Shown here: piece after piece, positions 22,060 to 32,958 of the stretch
How positions within the stretch are numbered: the stretch's first letter is position 1
How the letters are laid out: each line of letters starts with the position of its first letter
NCBI RefSeq assembly: GCF_958298935.1
Contig: NC_084932.1
Span: 5,683,501 to 5,747,500, forward strand
From: Phragmites australis
Lineage: Eukaryota > Streptophyta > Magnoliopsida > Poales > Poaceae
Reading direction: 5' to 3'
Length of the DNA: 64,000 bases
Notes under the pieces: generated by a model
The model's database searches: none
Told to the model about the DNA's origin: nothing
The model's input: only the letters and a program-made list of their open reading frames with translations
Made by a program: the position numbers and the translations under genes

Positions 22060-24254
22060 GCCAAGCCATGTGCTGACAATGATGAACCCAAATTCCGCGG
22101 TGCCGATCAAAGCTTGGTACACATATTCAGAGGATCCACCATGTATGAGTCCAAGAGGCAGTACAAGGCGGTCGAAAGAGAGGTTAATTTGGTTCTTACA
22201 GGGCCTACTCAATACCTCAAGTGGTCGGAGGTCCCAATCACCTTTGACCAGACTGACCACACAGCCGCGGTTCTGCACCCAGGTCGATACTAGGTTGTGG
22301 TCCAACCAACCATCCTCAACATCAAGGTTCTTTGAACTTTGGTTGATGGCGGTAGCTTGCTCAACCTCATCTTCGCGAAGACGCTAGACAAGATGGGGAT
22401 CCAGAGGTCAGAGCTCAAGGCAGGAGTCGAGCCTTTCCATGGCATAGCTCCCAACTCATTGACCATGCCTCTTGGTCAGATTGAGCTGCCAATTACGTTC
22501 GGCGAGCCTGACAACTTCTGCACTAAGAAGCTAACCTTTGATGTCGCGGATTTTGAGATGGCTTACAATGTGAATCAGGCACGTCATTCAATTAGAATTT
22601 AAAGCCTCTAATAATGTTGTAGAGTATGAAGGACTGGTAAACGGGCTCCGCATAGCTGCGTCACTTGGAATCATGCGACTTCTCGTGAAAGAGGACTCAC
22701 AGCTAGTCGTAAACCAAGTGCAAAAGGAGCACCAGTGCTCGGACGACAACATGGCGGCTTACCTAAACGAAGTGCGTAAACTCGAGAAAAAGTTCAAAGG
22801 GCTAGAAGTAACACTCATCAGAAGGAGTGATAACTCTGGTGCGGATAAATTTGCTAGACTCACCTCTTCTCGATCACCGGCACCCATGGGAGTCTTTATT
22901 GAGAAACTCCTCAAACCATCTATCCCGACAGTTCGGCATACAGATGCTACCCAATTCGACCAACAGTCTGGTCAAGTCAGCGAGGCAGAACCAGCAGACA
23001 CGGCTGCTGCACTACTCGAATGCGAACCAACTTGGATGACTCCATTTCGAGCCTATCTCGAAGGTCAAGACATCCCTGACGATGATGCGTTTGTAGAGAA
23101 AATTGCGCGTAAGTCCAAGTTATACGCTTTGGTAGGCTGCAACCTCAACCGAAAGGGGAGTAACAGAATCTTGATGAAGTGCATTACTCAGGAAGAGGGC
23201 AATAAGATATTGCTCGATATCCATGGATGAATGTGTGCTAATCATGCGTCTTACCGCACCTTGGTTGGAAAAGCTTTTCACTAGGGATTCTATTGGCTGA
23301 CTCCCCTCCAGGATGCTTATGAGCTTGTCAAAAAATGCGAAAGCTGCTAATTTTTTGGAAGTCAGACCACTCGACCAACCCAAGCTCTGCAAATAATTCA
23401 TCTTTCTTGGCCTTTCTCCGTTTGGGGTTTGGATATTCTTGAACCGTTCCCAAGGGCCCAAGGTGGTTTCAAATTCCTTTCGTGGCTATTGACACGATCA
23501 CTAAGTGGATTGAGGCCGAACCCATGGGAAAGATAACCATAGAAGCGACCAAGAAGTTCATGAGGAGCATAATTACTCGATATAGTATACCGCATCAGAT
23601 AATTATAGACAACGGTAGCCAGTTCAGAAGCGGAACCTTTACTGCGTTCTGTGATGAATTTGGCATTAAAACTTGTTTCGCTTCAGTAGCTCACCATCAA
23701 AGTAACAGACAGGTTGAGCGTGCTAATGGTATAGTCTTGCAGGGTATAAAAACTCGAGTTTTCGATAGGCTAAAAGCTTATGCAAAACGTTGGGTGAAAG
23801 AACTTCCCTCGGTACTATGGGCCATTCGTACCTCGACTAACAGGGCCATCGGTGAGACTCCTTTCTTCTTAGTCTACGAAGCAGAGGCAGTGCTCCCGAC
23901 TGAGTTGCAGTTTGGATCGCCTCGAGTGGAAAATTACTAGGAGAAAGGGCAAGAGCAGTTATGAGTAGGCGATATCAATCTACTCGAGGAGTACAGAGAT
24001 CAAGCATCCATTCGAGTGGCTAGGTATCAATAAGCATTGCGTAGATATCACAGTCAGAAGATTCAGCACTAGAAACTCACTATTGGGGACCTCGTTCTAC
24101 GTAAGGTGCAGAAACAGGCCCGGCATCATAAGTTATCACCTAAGTGGGAAGAGCCCTATATAGTAGTCGAAGTTACTCAACCTGGATCTGTGCGGTTATC
24201 TACTCCAAATAGTGAGATACTCAAAAACTCGTGGAACATCGATCATCTCTGACA
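22060..24254 (+). pseudogene. pol remnant: protease, RNase H and integrase, reverse transcriptase deleted
   Basis: Protease reads LVDGGSLLNLIFAKTLDKMG to FDVADFEMAYN at 22570. About 15 bases later the text is RNase H (FKASNNVVEYEGLVNGLR, DSQLVVNQVQKEHQCSD, RSDNSGADKFARL). The whole reverse transcriptase and the start of RNase H are missing. Integrase follows with an HHCC-like finger, AIDTITKWIEAEPMGK, DNGSQFRS and HHQSNRQVERANG (the D, D and E), then TPFFLVYEAEAVLPTE and a tail at about 24250. Stops at 23228, 23938 and others confirm decay. Confidence 0.85.
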
Positions 24255-24543
24255 GTTTCATTCATAAACAAGATAAATTGAAGGTAGGTCGATTACATTT
24301 GATTAGACTGCCTACTCAATTACATAATTTTTCTTTTCCTTCTAACTTGCGTGGCTAGTGCAAAGTTGACAAAAAGGATTTTCCTAGCTCTTGCAAACAG
24401 TACAGGTCCTACTTGCCCTCGAACGAGTCAAGAACCTTTTCAACTCCTCGGGGTGACAGCTGATCGTTCCGGGAACCGGCCGCCATCCGGCATAAGGGCC
24501 AGGGAGAGTGGACGATGCGAAGACCCTACCCGTGCTGGAGCTA

Positions 24544-24873
24544 CTAACCGACACCGACGATACCAAAGGACCCTCCGCGAAACGTGGAGGCAATCTGGCG
24601 ATTGTCGACGGAGAAGACGACCACGCTTTCTTCATCGCCGGGGGCTCGGGGGGCTTCATCGCGGAAAACTTCATCGGCAACCTGGTCGATGATCTCATCA
24701 AGATCATCATTATCTTCATCCTCCTCCTCCTCTTCTCCCTGAGACCCTTCACTCAAATCCTCCTCGTCGGAGGAGATGGTGATAGTTCCTGGCGAAACTA
24801 CAGCAAGAGGTTTGGGAGAGGGAGGTGCAATTTCTCGGTATGACTCAGGAGACGACGGTGGAGTGGAGGCCAT
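24544..24873 (-). other. Acidic antisense open frame downstream of integrase
   Basis: A 109-codon minus-strand frame starts MASTPPSSPESYREIAPP and holds an acidic stretch (SDEEDLSEGSQGEEEEEDED). It resembles the acidic N-terminal parts of antisense TAT-element proteins or a nearby host-like fragment. No domain is recognised. It may be a first exon of a second antisense unit or a copied start of the one at 28-31 kb. Confidence 0.4.
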
Positions 24874-25309
24874 GGCTTTAAGGTCTACAAGTTCTACTGA
24901 GCAATGTGCAAAAAAGAAGGAAGGAGTCTGGGGTGAACTCGGACAGCCTTGTGTCCCCTCTATTTATAGTCGTGGGAACGGGTCGAATTGTTGAAATGGA
25001 GCCGTCAAGATCCGATAGCACCAGGCGTGATAACGAGGTCACCTCGGTTGCATGGCGCATCTGGTGGAAGTCGAGGCATCACAGAAGTGTTATGGCTTGT
25101 CTAATCTCTGCAAAGTGGGATGCAACGTTATTATGATGCGTCAAATCAAAGGTTGCAGTGAAAATGAGCACGACTAGGAATGGGTTTTAAATGCTCACCT
25201 ACCCGACTGTTCGAATTCATTTGATAATTGTGATAAAAATTTTAGTCGTGTGCTTGGGGGCTGACGCCTTCGAGCGCATGGTTGGTGCAGCAAACATGCC
25301 CTTTGGAAA

Positions 25310-27260
25310 ATGGTAGCGTTACATCTTAGGGCATGTGTGTGATTTTGGTGATTAATGACAACATATCAATGGGACTAATATGTTTGTCAAATATATGTTT
25401 TAGTAGGTCTCATGGATGCTATACATAAAGAAGTCACCATAGCCGGAACAAAATTTAATTGAATTAGAGAAGTCCCAAGGAATTTGTTCTCACCGGATGT
25501 TCCGGTGTTGAAGGAGTTGCACTCACCAGAGCATTTTGTCCAGAAGCAAAGAGAAAGCTGAAGACTTCATCGAAAGGTCTAGTGTTGGCGTTGTACACAC
25601 TGGAGTATGACACCAGAGCTTTTCTTTGGGACACATGTCCGAGAAAAGATGAAGTGTAACACCAAATGGTCCGGTGCTCTGCGTGTTAAACTTACCGGAG
25701 TGTTTCTAACAAAGGGGAGAAGGCTAAAGGACTCACCGGATAGTTCGGTGCTCGGAATGTACACACTGGATTATTACACTGGAGCATTTCTTACAGAAAA
25801 GGTTGTAGCCAATGAAGATTGAAGGTTAACTCACCGGATGGCCCGGTGCTTGGATTGTAAACACCGGATGGTTGCACCGGAGCATTTTGGACAGAGAAGC
25901 CGGGACAAAGAGAGAAATGAATCGGACTTGTTCCATGAATTTTGATTTGATCAAATGGGATGGATTTCTGTACAATCATGTAGAGCTCTTCACAAGCTTT
26001 CCATAGAATCCAAGATCATCAAAATCGGAGTTCGGAGCAAAAAAATATGCCCAAAATATGAATTGCTAGTCGGCTGAAAATATACACGGTGGAAATTCTG
26101 GCGTGCACAATTTGAAGAGCAGAGGATATTCCGGTGTTCAAAAAAATGAACACGCTGGATGTTCCGGCATTCACAAGAAGTTTTCAGCGGTTTGTTTTTT
26201 CTAGAGAGCGTCCAAATGGGGTCTAATACACGCCGGATGTTCCGGCGTTCACAAGAAGTTCACGCCGGACCATTTTTCTCAGAGGGGTTGCAAAATGGCT
26301 CGGTTCACGTAGGATGTTTCGGCGATCAAATAGGACATCACGCCGGACCTTCCGGCGTTCAAAAAAAAGTGGAGTTCCAACAGCTAGTTTTCTAACAATA
26401 CACGCCGGATGGTCCCGCGATTGTAATGTTGCACACGCCGGATCATCCGGTGAGTACAACAAAAATGTTGACTGTTAGAGAAACGGCTAATCCACGGGGT
26501 TGAGGCTATAAATACCCCCTCCACTCGTCCATTTGAGGTTGCCTGAGTGTGCTGGAGTCCAGAAGAGCCCTTAGACACTTGAGAAGACATCCAAGCCACA
26601 AAAGTGCTTAAAGTGATCATCCAAGGTGATTAAGCACAAGATTAGTGAGTGATTAATGTTTAGGCCTAGAGAGAGTGTTGCTAGATGATAGCTGCCTAGA
26701 CAAGGGATCAAGGAGTGATCCTAGCTTGTACCAAGAGGTATATCGGTGCCTTAGAGTCTTGGTGACTCGTTGGCACTTGGGCCTTGGTGGCTCAAGCTTG
26801 TTGACCCTCCGACTTGGTGTGGAGCGGCGGCAAGACACGTATACTGGGACACGAAGACCCTTGCCTTGGTGCTCAAGCTCCGAAGTGATCACGACAGCAA
26901 GTGACCGAAAGAGAGACTTGTGGTGAGATCTTGCCTTGGTGGCTCAACCTACTTAGTGGAGCTCCAACGTGGACTAGGGGTGGCATTCATGCCATCGATA
27001 CCATGGGATAAAAATCACTTGTGCCGAGTTTGCTCTCTCTATCTTGTTTACGTTTCCGCGTTTACATTCTTGCAATTTACCTTCCTAGATAGGTTGCAAT
27101 CTCTTTTGAACGGTAGAGTAGACACACTAGATAAACCTAGAGCACATTTAGATAGAAATTGATATAGCTTTATCTTATGTAGTTTTTGGAGCCAGCTAGT
27201 TTTTTAAGTGTCCTAATTCAACCCCCCCTCTTAGGACGTCGCCGATCCCTACAGTCGGGA
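25310..27260 (+). repeat. Nested dispersed repeat with CCGGA...TCCGG palindromes
   Basis: Begins near GGGCATGTGTGTGATTTTGG and ends near CCCCCCCTCTTAGGACGTCG then CGATCCCTACA. It carries about ten imperfect palindromes of the type ACCGGATGTTCCGGTG between 25490 and 26460. Ends of the same style occur reversed at 46.05 and 56.71 kb. It has no recognisable coding sequence and interrupts the region downstream of integrase. The class is undetermined. Confidence 0.55.
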
Positions 27261-27263
27261 AGA

Positions 27264-27780
27264 TGTAGTTGATGCTTTTGCTCTACTCTCCGCTCGATCC
27301 AGTCATCGAGTGGATAGTCGGGGGCTACATCATATATTTTCGATGCTTATGCTCTACTCTCCACTCGATCTAGTCATCGAGTGGAGAGTCAGGGGCTACA
27401 TCATATATTTTCAATGCTTATGTTTCACTCTACGTTTAACTATCATGTTAACCAAAGAGCCGGGAGTTACATTGTTTAATGCCAAGTGCTTATGCTCTTT
27501 TCTCTACTTGAACTCAGTTATTGAGTGAAGAGTTAAGGGCCATGTCGGGTATCTCATGATATTAAAACTCTACTCTCTGTCTTGATTATCACATCAAACA
27601 GAGAGTCAAGGGCTACATCGCATACTTTCGAGGCTAAGGCTTTACTCTCCACTCGATCCAGTCATCGAGCAGAGAGTTGGGGGCTACATCACATATTTTC
27701 GATGGTACATGTATGTTTTTTCATACTCTCCGATCGATAAATCTTTTCCTCGACCAGAGAGTCAGGGACTACATAGTAAT
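27264..27780 (+). repeat. Tandem array of about seven ~71-bp units with hairpins and polypurine-like motifs
   Basis: Units start near CTCTACTCTCC (27281, 27352 and on) with a period of about 71 bases, decaying toward the right. Each good unit holds an inverted repeat CTCTCCACTCGAT / ATCGAGTGGAGAG followed by AGTCGGGGGCTACAT. That last motif resembles the true polypurine end GTTAGGGGGCTAC at 31486-31498. Confidence 0.85.
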
Positions 27781-28355
27781 ACCATATTTTTTATTTCGTA
27801 AACAGATGATTTTTGCAAAATTTTATTTGGCTTTGCGTCGATCATGTTGGATAGAACCAACGGAGGTATGTGTTGGGTCGACGACGGACAACTACACCTC
27901 ATAAAGCATAACGGCACAAGAGATTATCAGACATCTCACGCCTAATAGCCAACAAGGTTCTAAAGTCCAAGTCGGTCACGTATGTACTCTCTATCAAGTT
28001 CATGTTCGTATGCTGATTACATACGCAAGTTTGTAAAAAATTGCAAATAATCATCATGTTACTTCCTTTTCTAGTTTTCTACTGGTCTTTTCCTATTTTT
28101 TGTGGGTTCCTCGAGTGGTTACTCGAGGGCCATGCATTTAATGACATGTCAAGTTAAGTTTTCAGGTGTCAACAGATATTCAGTCAATTTCGAGGATGAT
28201 CATAGCATGTACTAATCAGTTTTGTATCTACTTATGCTAACTCTATTTCATTGATAAGGAAATAGTAGGCAATAGCATATTAGACAAGTAAAATAATGGT
28301 AATGTTTACAGGCTTCCCCAGATCACGGAACAAGTTTCAAATGTTTAGAGCCAGG

Positions 28356-30990
28356 TCAGTTCGAAAGACTACCCTCACTCTCGTCGTCAGGCAAGCTAAG
28401 CGCTAAAGCTTCGACGAAGGTAGGGATCACAGGCTCGACGGTTTCCATAATTTTTGCTGCCTCCTCTGCTGGACATCCGAACCCCTCTGTCACTACAGAA
28501 GTATTGAGGTTGGGGTCGTAGTTCTTGAGGAGACCAAGCATCATCTTGGCGCTTATGGTGGCCGACTGGTTCATGTGATTGAGGGTTTGATCCCTCAACT
28601 CTTGAAGCATTGTCATTGCAATGTTCCGATTGGTAGCTGCAGCGTCTCGATCATTTTCTGCTTTCTTCAAAGCATCAGCCATGGTGTCTCATTCGATAGC
28701 CATTGCCTTCCTTTCGGTTCTCGCTGTTTGCAAGTCGCCCATGAGTTTTTCCTGATATTTGGAATTATTATCGATAGTCTTCATTGCCTCATTGATAATA
28801 GCTTCCTTGTCCTTGATAATGACCTCGAGAACTGGGAAGGCAAATGAAAAATAATTATCATCAGTTGCCCAATGTTTGAGTCACATACTGGTGATCTATG
28901 GGTAAACTAACCTTCAATCCTCTCCAGTTGAGAGGCCAGTAGAGCATCCCTCTCCTCAAGGGCCTTTAGATGACTAGCCCTGACGATTGCTAATTGAGCA
29001 CTTGCAGCCTTGAAGAGATCCCCAAGCACTGCCCAAGGATCTTCCGTTGAGGTTGATGCCAAGGCCTCCACTTTGTCGGCTTGCGGGCTTGGCTCAGGGG
29101 CATCCGTTGAAGGTTGCTCTACTCGAGAAGGCAGAGGCGGCGCGACAGTAGAAACTGGAGCTGGTCGATCGATTGAACTGCTTGTCGTCTGCTCTTTTGA
29201 CTTCTCTAGCGAGTACGGTCTGCAATTAACAGGGCCAAGTAAGGAAAAGAAAGCCGCAGATCAAGACGAATATTCACATCTGACCTCGTGGCAACCAGGA
29301 TGTGTGCATGAACTTTTGACTTCTGCTTCTTGATTATTCTCTTCCTCATCATACCGGCAGCAGGAATTGGTTATGTAGGAGGAATGGTCTGAGGGTGCGA
29401 TGAAGCCAAAGCTATCATTGCCTACAAGAAACCAGCCCACGATGATCTGTCATCATTCTGGACTCATCGAGCCAATGCTCACAAGAATGAGTAGTGTGAG
29501 AGGGGCAACTTGTTGAGAGTTACCGCTCTTACCTAGTCATCAGACGTGTCGGTTACTCGAGGAGGCGATCGAGGAGGGGCTCCGGCTGTCTCCTGTAGAA
29601 AGGCCACCCACATAGACCAGGCATCAACAGGGAAGTGTTTGATAATCAGAATAGTGGCTAAAATAATCACCTGGCAATTCGATGTCACTGCTAGTTGGCT
29701 TCTCCTTCGTGTGCGCTTGAGGGGCTCCGGATCGTATAGCAGAGATGATCTCTTGGATCAAAGAGACCCCTTTGGCTCCTGATCGATTTGTTTTTTTCCC
29801 TTAACGTCGGCGCTAGAGGAGGAAGTGCCATCACGATCAAGGACCTCGGTCATGAGGATGTGTTCTTGATGGGAGATTGGAACCTATGATCAAAATGACA
29901 AATTAGATCAATCAAGCCACAATCAGTACTGCTTTTCTTGCTAAAAAATTATCACCTCTGGTCGAGGATTCGTGAGGGAGTAAGGCTGAATAGAGCATTC
30001 TTGTGCCTCTTCAGAGAATAGCTTGCTCAATCGAGCAACAATGTCTTGCGGAGACAGCGCTGAGATAGGAAAGAGGAAGTCACTCGAAAGAGCCCTGCAA
30101 CATCAGAAGCAGCAAATTACTATATAAAACTTACATCCAATTGTGTCCCTGGAACTATCCTTGTCTCCTGCATACTCCCAGGCAAAGCGATCCCGCGCTT
30201 TCAAGGGGTTTGACCTTCGATTGATGAAGTCTTTGGCCACGTGCCACCCGGTTAGGCCGCTCTGCCTGAGTTCACCAATCTTTGTGACATAATAGGTGGT
30301 GTGGTTGGACTCGCGGTGCCTTTTCGACCCGGACGGATTTTGGTGGGGGAGAAGGCCTTTATATGCTAAGGGGAAATGGATTGGATCAAGATTAGGGATA
30401 TAGAACCAATGCTTTTTCCAATCTTTTTGCCAGGAGGAGGTTAGAGCAACTGGGATGTAAGAATTCTTCATTCCAGGCCATAGCTGGAAACTACAGCCTC
30501 TGACACACTTGTTCTCCTTATTCTGCTTCAGGTGGTAAAAGTACTAGAGCAAGTTTAGACTTGGTTCGATACCAAGGAAGGCTTCACAAAGGTGGATGAA
30601 CACACTAAGCATCGTGATCAAGTTCAGATTTAGATGGTGGAGCTCGATTTGGTAGAACTCGAGTACATTAAGCAGAAATTTAGAAGGGGAACATTGAATC
30701 CGTATCGAAAAAAGGATTCAAAAACCACAAGCTCATGATCAAATTCATAAGGAAATTCCTCACTCGACGCAGACCTCTAGCCAGTCAGTACACGAGGAGG
30801 AACGATACCTTCGCTTTCAAGTTCCTGGAGCTTTGATTCTTGCATCATCGAAATCACCTAGATATCAGGTATGAGCCTCATCTCGTCCAGCTGTTCGGGT
30901 GAGGCGCCGGAGGTCTTCGCATCGGATTTTTTCTCAAGCAAGGTGGGAGCGGCGATATCTGCAGTTGGGTTGGAAGCCATGGATCTAGGT
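28356..30990 (-). pseudogene. Spliced antisense gene of the TAT element (PF04195-like N-terminus, coiled-coil C-terminus)
   Basis: Read on the minus strand from MASNPTADIAAPTLLEKK (about 30980). A broken domain follows with PYEFDHELVVFESFFRYGFN, FNVPLLNF, GCSFQLWPGMKNSYIPVALT, WKKHWFYIPN and KIGELRQSGL, like the 'putative gypsy type transposon' family (PF04195, Transposase_28, from memory). A Pro/Ser-rich exon starts at 29219. A heptad-like ALEERDALLASQLERIE ends at a GT donor at 28911. An 80-base intron closes with CCCAG at 28832. EVIIKDKEAIINEAMKTID and ADALKKAENDRDAAATNRN continue to LPDDESEGSLSN at 28356. Several stops are present (30860, 30790, 28685). Confidence 0.7.
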
Positions 30991-31485
30991 TTTTCTTGCG
31001 GCAACGCGCGCTTGAGTAGAGGAAGGCGAAAGCTTTTGGAGGAAGATTGACAGCAAGAGGGCGAAGGAATGGCTACAGTCCAAGTTCGTACGGATAAATA
31101 GCCCAGGACTTAACATTTCTTTGGTAACCACTCACGTTACTGTAGCACCTCGTTCGGCGTGAAAGGTGGGTTTATAGCGTCACGCGAATCTTAGCACACC
31201 CATCAGCACGCATTAAATGGTGCCATACCCAATGGTTCAAATTTTGAAAGTTTTTTTAACTCTACCTAGAGTCGGGTGTCGGTCAGTCGAGTTTTAAGCC
31301 TTTTTTGAGTTTCGAGTGCAGTTAACGGCAAGGCGCTCGACCCAACTACGTTTCCACTCGATACTTGGAATCAGACCTATTCTATTCGATTCTTTCGACC
31401 GCAAGTCTGATCCTCCTTACTCGACCAGGCCTAGCCTTGGTGGCATTCGAGTGGGCGCTTATGGAAACCCTTCATACTGAGCAAA

Positions 31486-31498
31486 GTTAGGGGGCTAC
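31486..31498 (+). promoter_or_regulatory. Polypurine tract of the TAT-type element
   Basis: GTTAGGGGGCTAC abuts the TG of the 3' LTR. Confidence 0.75.
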
Positions 31499-32120
31499 TG
31501 TCGAATATCTAACTATAGAGTATATACATATAAGGAATACATTATGTATGGACAGGATACACTGTGCACATACTTAACAACTCCGGATATTGCGAAACCG
31601 AATCTGCGGTACCTAATACACCCGAAAATCTACAAGATGTATACTAGGAAGATCTCGATTGGTTGCCCAACTTGAGGACACTAGTATCCGAGTTAGATTT
31701 ATCTCCTTTATCTTGGTGGATAAGATAAAGGACTCCCTATCGATTACGGCTGGGTAGGAGGCGATATATCAGCCCTATATAAGGCGAGAACCCAGACCCC
31801 TGCAAGGGACTTTGAATGACAACTCAAGGAACACACGAGAGACAACTCGATGCAAGCAAACATCAAGACCCTAGCAACCCAAGGGACTCGGTGACTTCAA
31901 CCCTAGATTAGCTTAGATCCAATCTCTCCATTGTAATAGATCTAGCCATATTACTTATACTCCAGATAATACATATACAACATCCTCCACACAGGACGTA
32001 GAGTATTACTCTAACCAGGGGTCCAAACGTGTCTACATCGTGTGTCTTGTTTCCTGTTCGATCCCTTATCATCGAAGGTACCCGTTATTTATGGATATAT
32101 TATAGAATAAATCTTCGACA
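31499..32120 (+). repeat. 3' LTR of the TAT-type element
   Basis: Direct repeat of 19413-20038, starting TGTCGAATATC and ending CTTCGACA. It differs from the 5' copy mostly by C/T and G/A changes. Confidence 0.92.
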
Positions 32121-32958
32121 GATAGTGCACCGGGACCTAAAAGCAAGTTACATATTAGATTTCGATTACATACCTAAGATCTCTGACTTCGGCCTAGCAA
32201 AGAATTTTGGAGGAGACCAAACAGATATGTCACTCATCGTATTGCTGGGACATAGTAACTACGTTCAGCCTTCTCCCTAATAAGATTTATCAAAATAATA
32301 GATCGGGCTGTAAAGTTATCCTCTTGTCACAGTGGATACATGGCACTGGAATACGCCATGTGTGGTCAGTATTCAATCAAGTCAGACGTGGTTAGCTTCG
32401 GTGTTTTGGTTTTAGAGATTGTTGCAGGAAGAAGAAACAGTAGCTCCTATAACTCCGACCAAGATGTTGATCTCTTAAATCTTGTGAGTACTTGAAGACT
32501 GCACGTAAACTCTTGATGCCGCTAAATACTTATCATAATACTCATATGATTTTCCAACTTGGTACAGGTGTGGCAGCACTGGATCAGGGGAAATGTCATG
32601 GAGCTGATCGATCCATAACTGAGCGACCATCCTCCCTATGAGCAGATGTTGAAGTGCATTCACATCGGGCTACTGTGTGTTCAGAGAAAACCTGCAGCTA
32701 GGCCGATGATGTCGTGGGTAAACATCATGCTTAGCAGCAGCACGGTACGTCTCCCTTCTCTTTCCAGGCCAGCCTTCTGCATCCAGGACCAGGAGGTTAG
32801 TGCGAGTGACAGCTCGCGTTCGTATTCAGCAACACGGCCAGGAGCATCAGATAATTCAGTGGTAATGTCATGTAACGAAGCATCAATCACAGAGCTCTTC
32901 CCACGATGAGTCTTGACTCTTGAAGCAGATGATTGCTGAATCAGTGCGTGCTAGAATT

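Larger units (their letters stand above)
19413..32120 (+). mobile_element. Ty3/gypsy element, TAT type, with antisense gene and no reverse transcriptase
   Basis: LTRs at 19413-20038 and 31499-32120, flanked by GATAG at 19408-19412 and 32121-32125. The order is LTR, primer-binding site, gag, protease, RNase H, integrase, then about 7 kb holding an acidic antisense frame, a nested repeat, a tandem hairpin array and a spliced antisense gene, then polypurine tract and LTR. This layout (extra antisense gene between integrase and the 3' LTR) is known in TAT-lineage elements such as Grande and Retand. All genes carry stops or shifts. The element lies in the same orientation as the CRK it interrupts. 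Confidence 0.92.
17470..32909 (+). pseudogene. Cysteine-rich receptor-like kinase (CRK) pseudogene split by a retrotransposon
   Basis: Exons match the intact CRK at 53.1 kb: exon 1 to about 18150 with two DUF26 motifs (CRGDTNASACESC and CTPDKTGDICRTC), exon 2 18510-18635 (membrane helix), 3 18776-18906 (GKGGFGMVYK), 4 18975-19193, 5a 19308-19412, 5b from 32121 to 32254, 6 32333-32483, 7 32578-32909 (ending ITELFPR). Broken by loss of the signal peptide and the start of DUF26-1, a short LINE piece in exon 1, a 7-base duplication plus TAA at the start of exon 4, a 1-base gain in exon 4 (CCCAATAAAAAG), the 12.7-kb element in the HRDLK loop, a missing residue after KAS, a lost base before the splice end of exon 5, and TAA in exon 7 (near 32616). 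The frame before 17470 does not read as a start. Non-functional with high confidence. Confidence 0.92.

Noticed and set aside
24384..24752. Second minus-strand frame overlapping the acidic frame
   Set aside because: It is a shifted shadow of the acidic frame at 24544-24873, rich in Arg and Met from the same repeats.
27264..27780. CRISPR-like array
   Set aside because: Units are contiguous and degenerate with no unique spacers, inside a plant retrotransposon.
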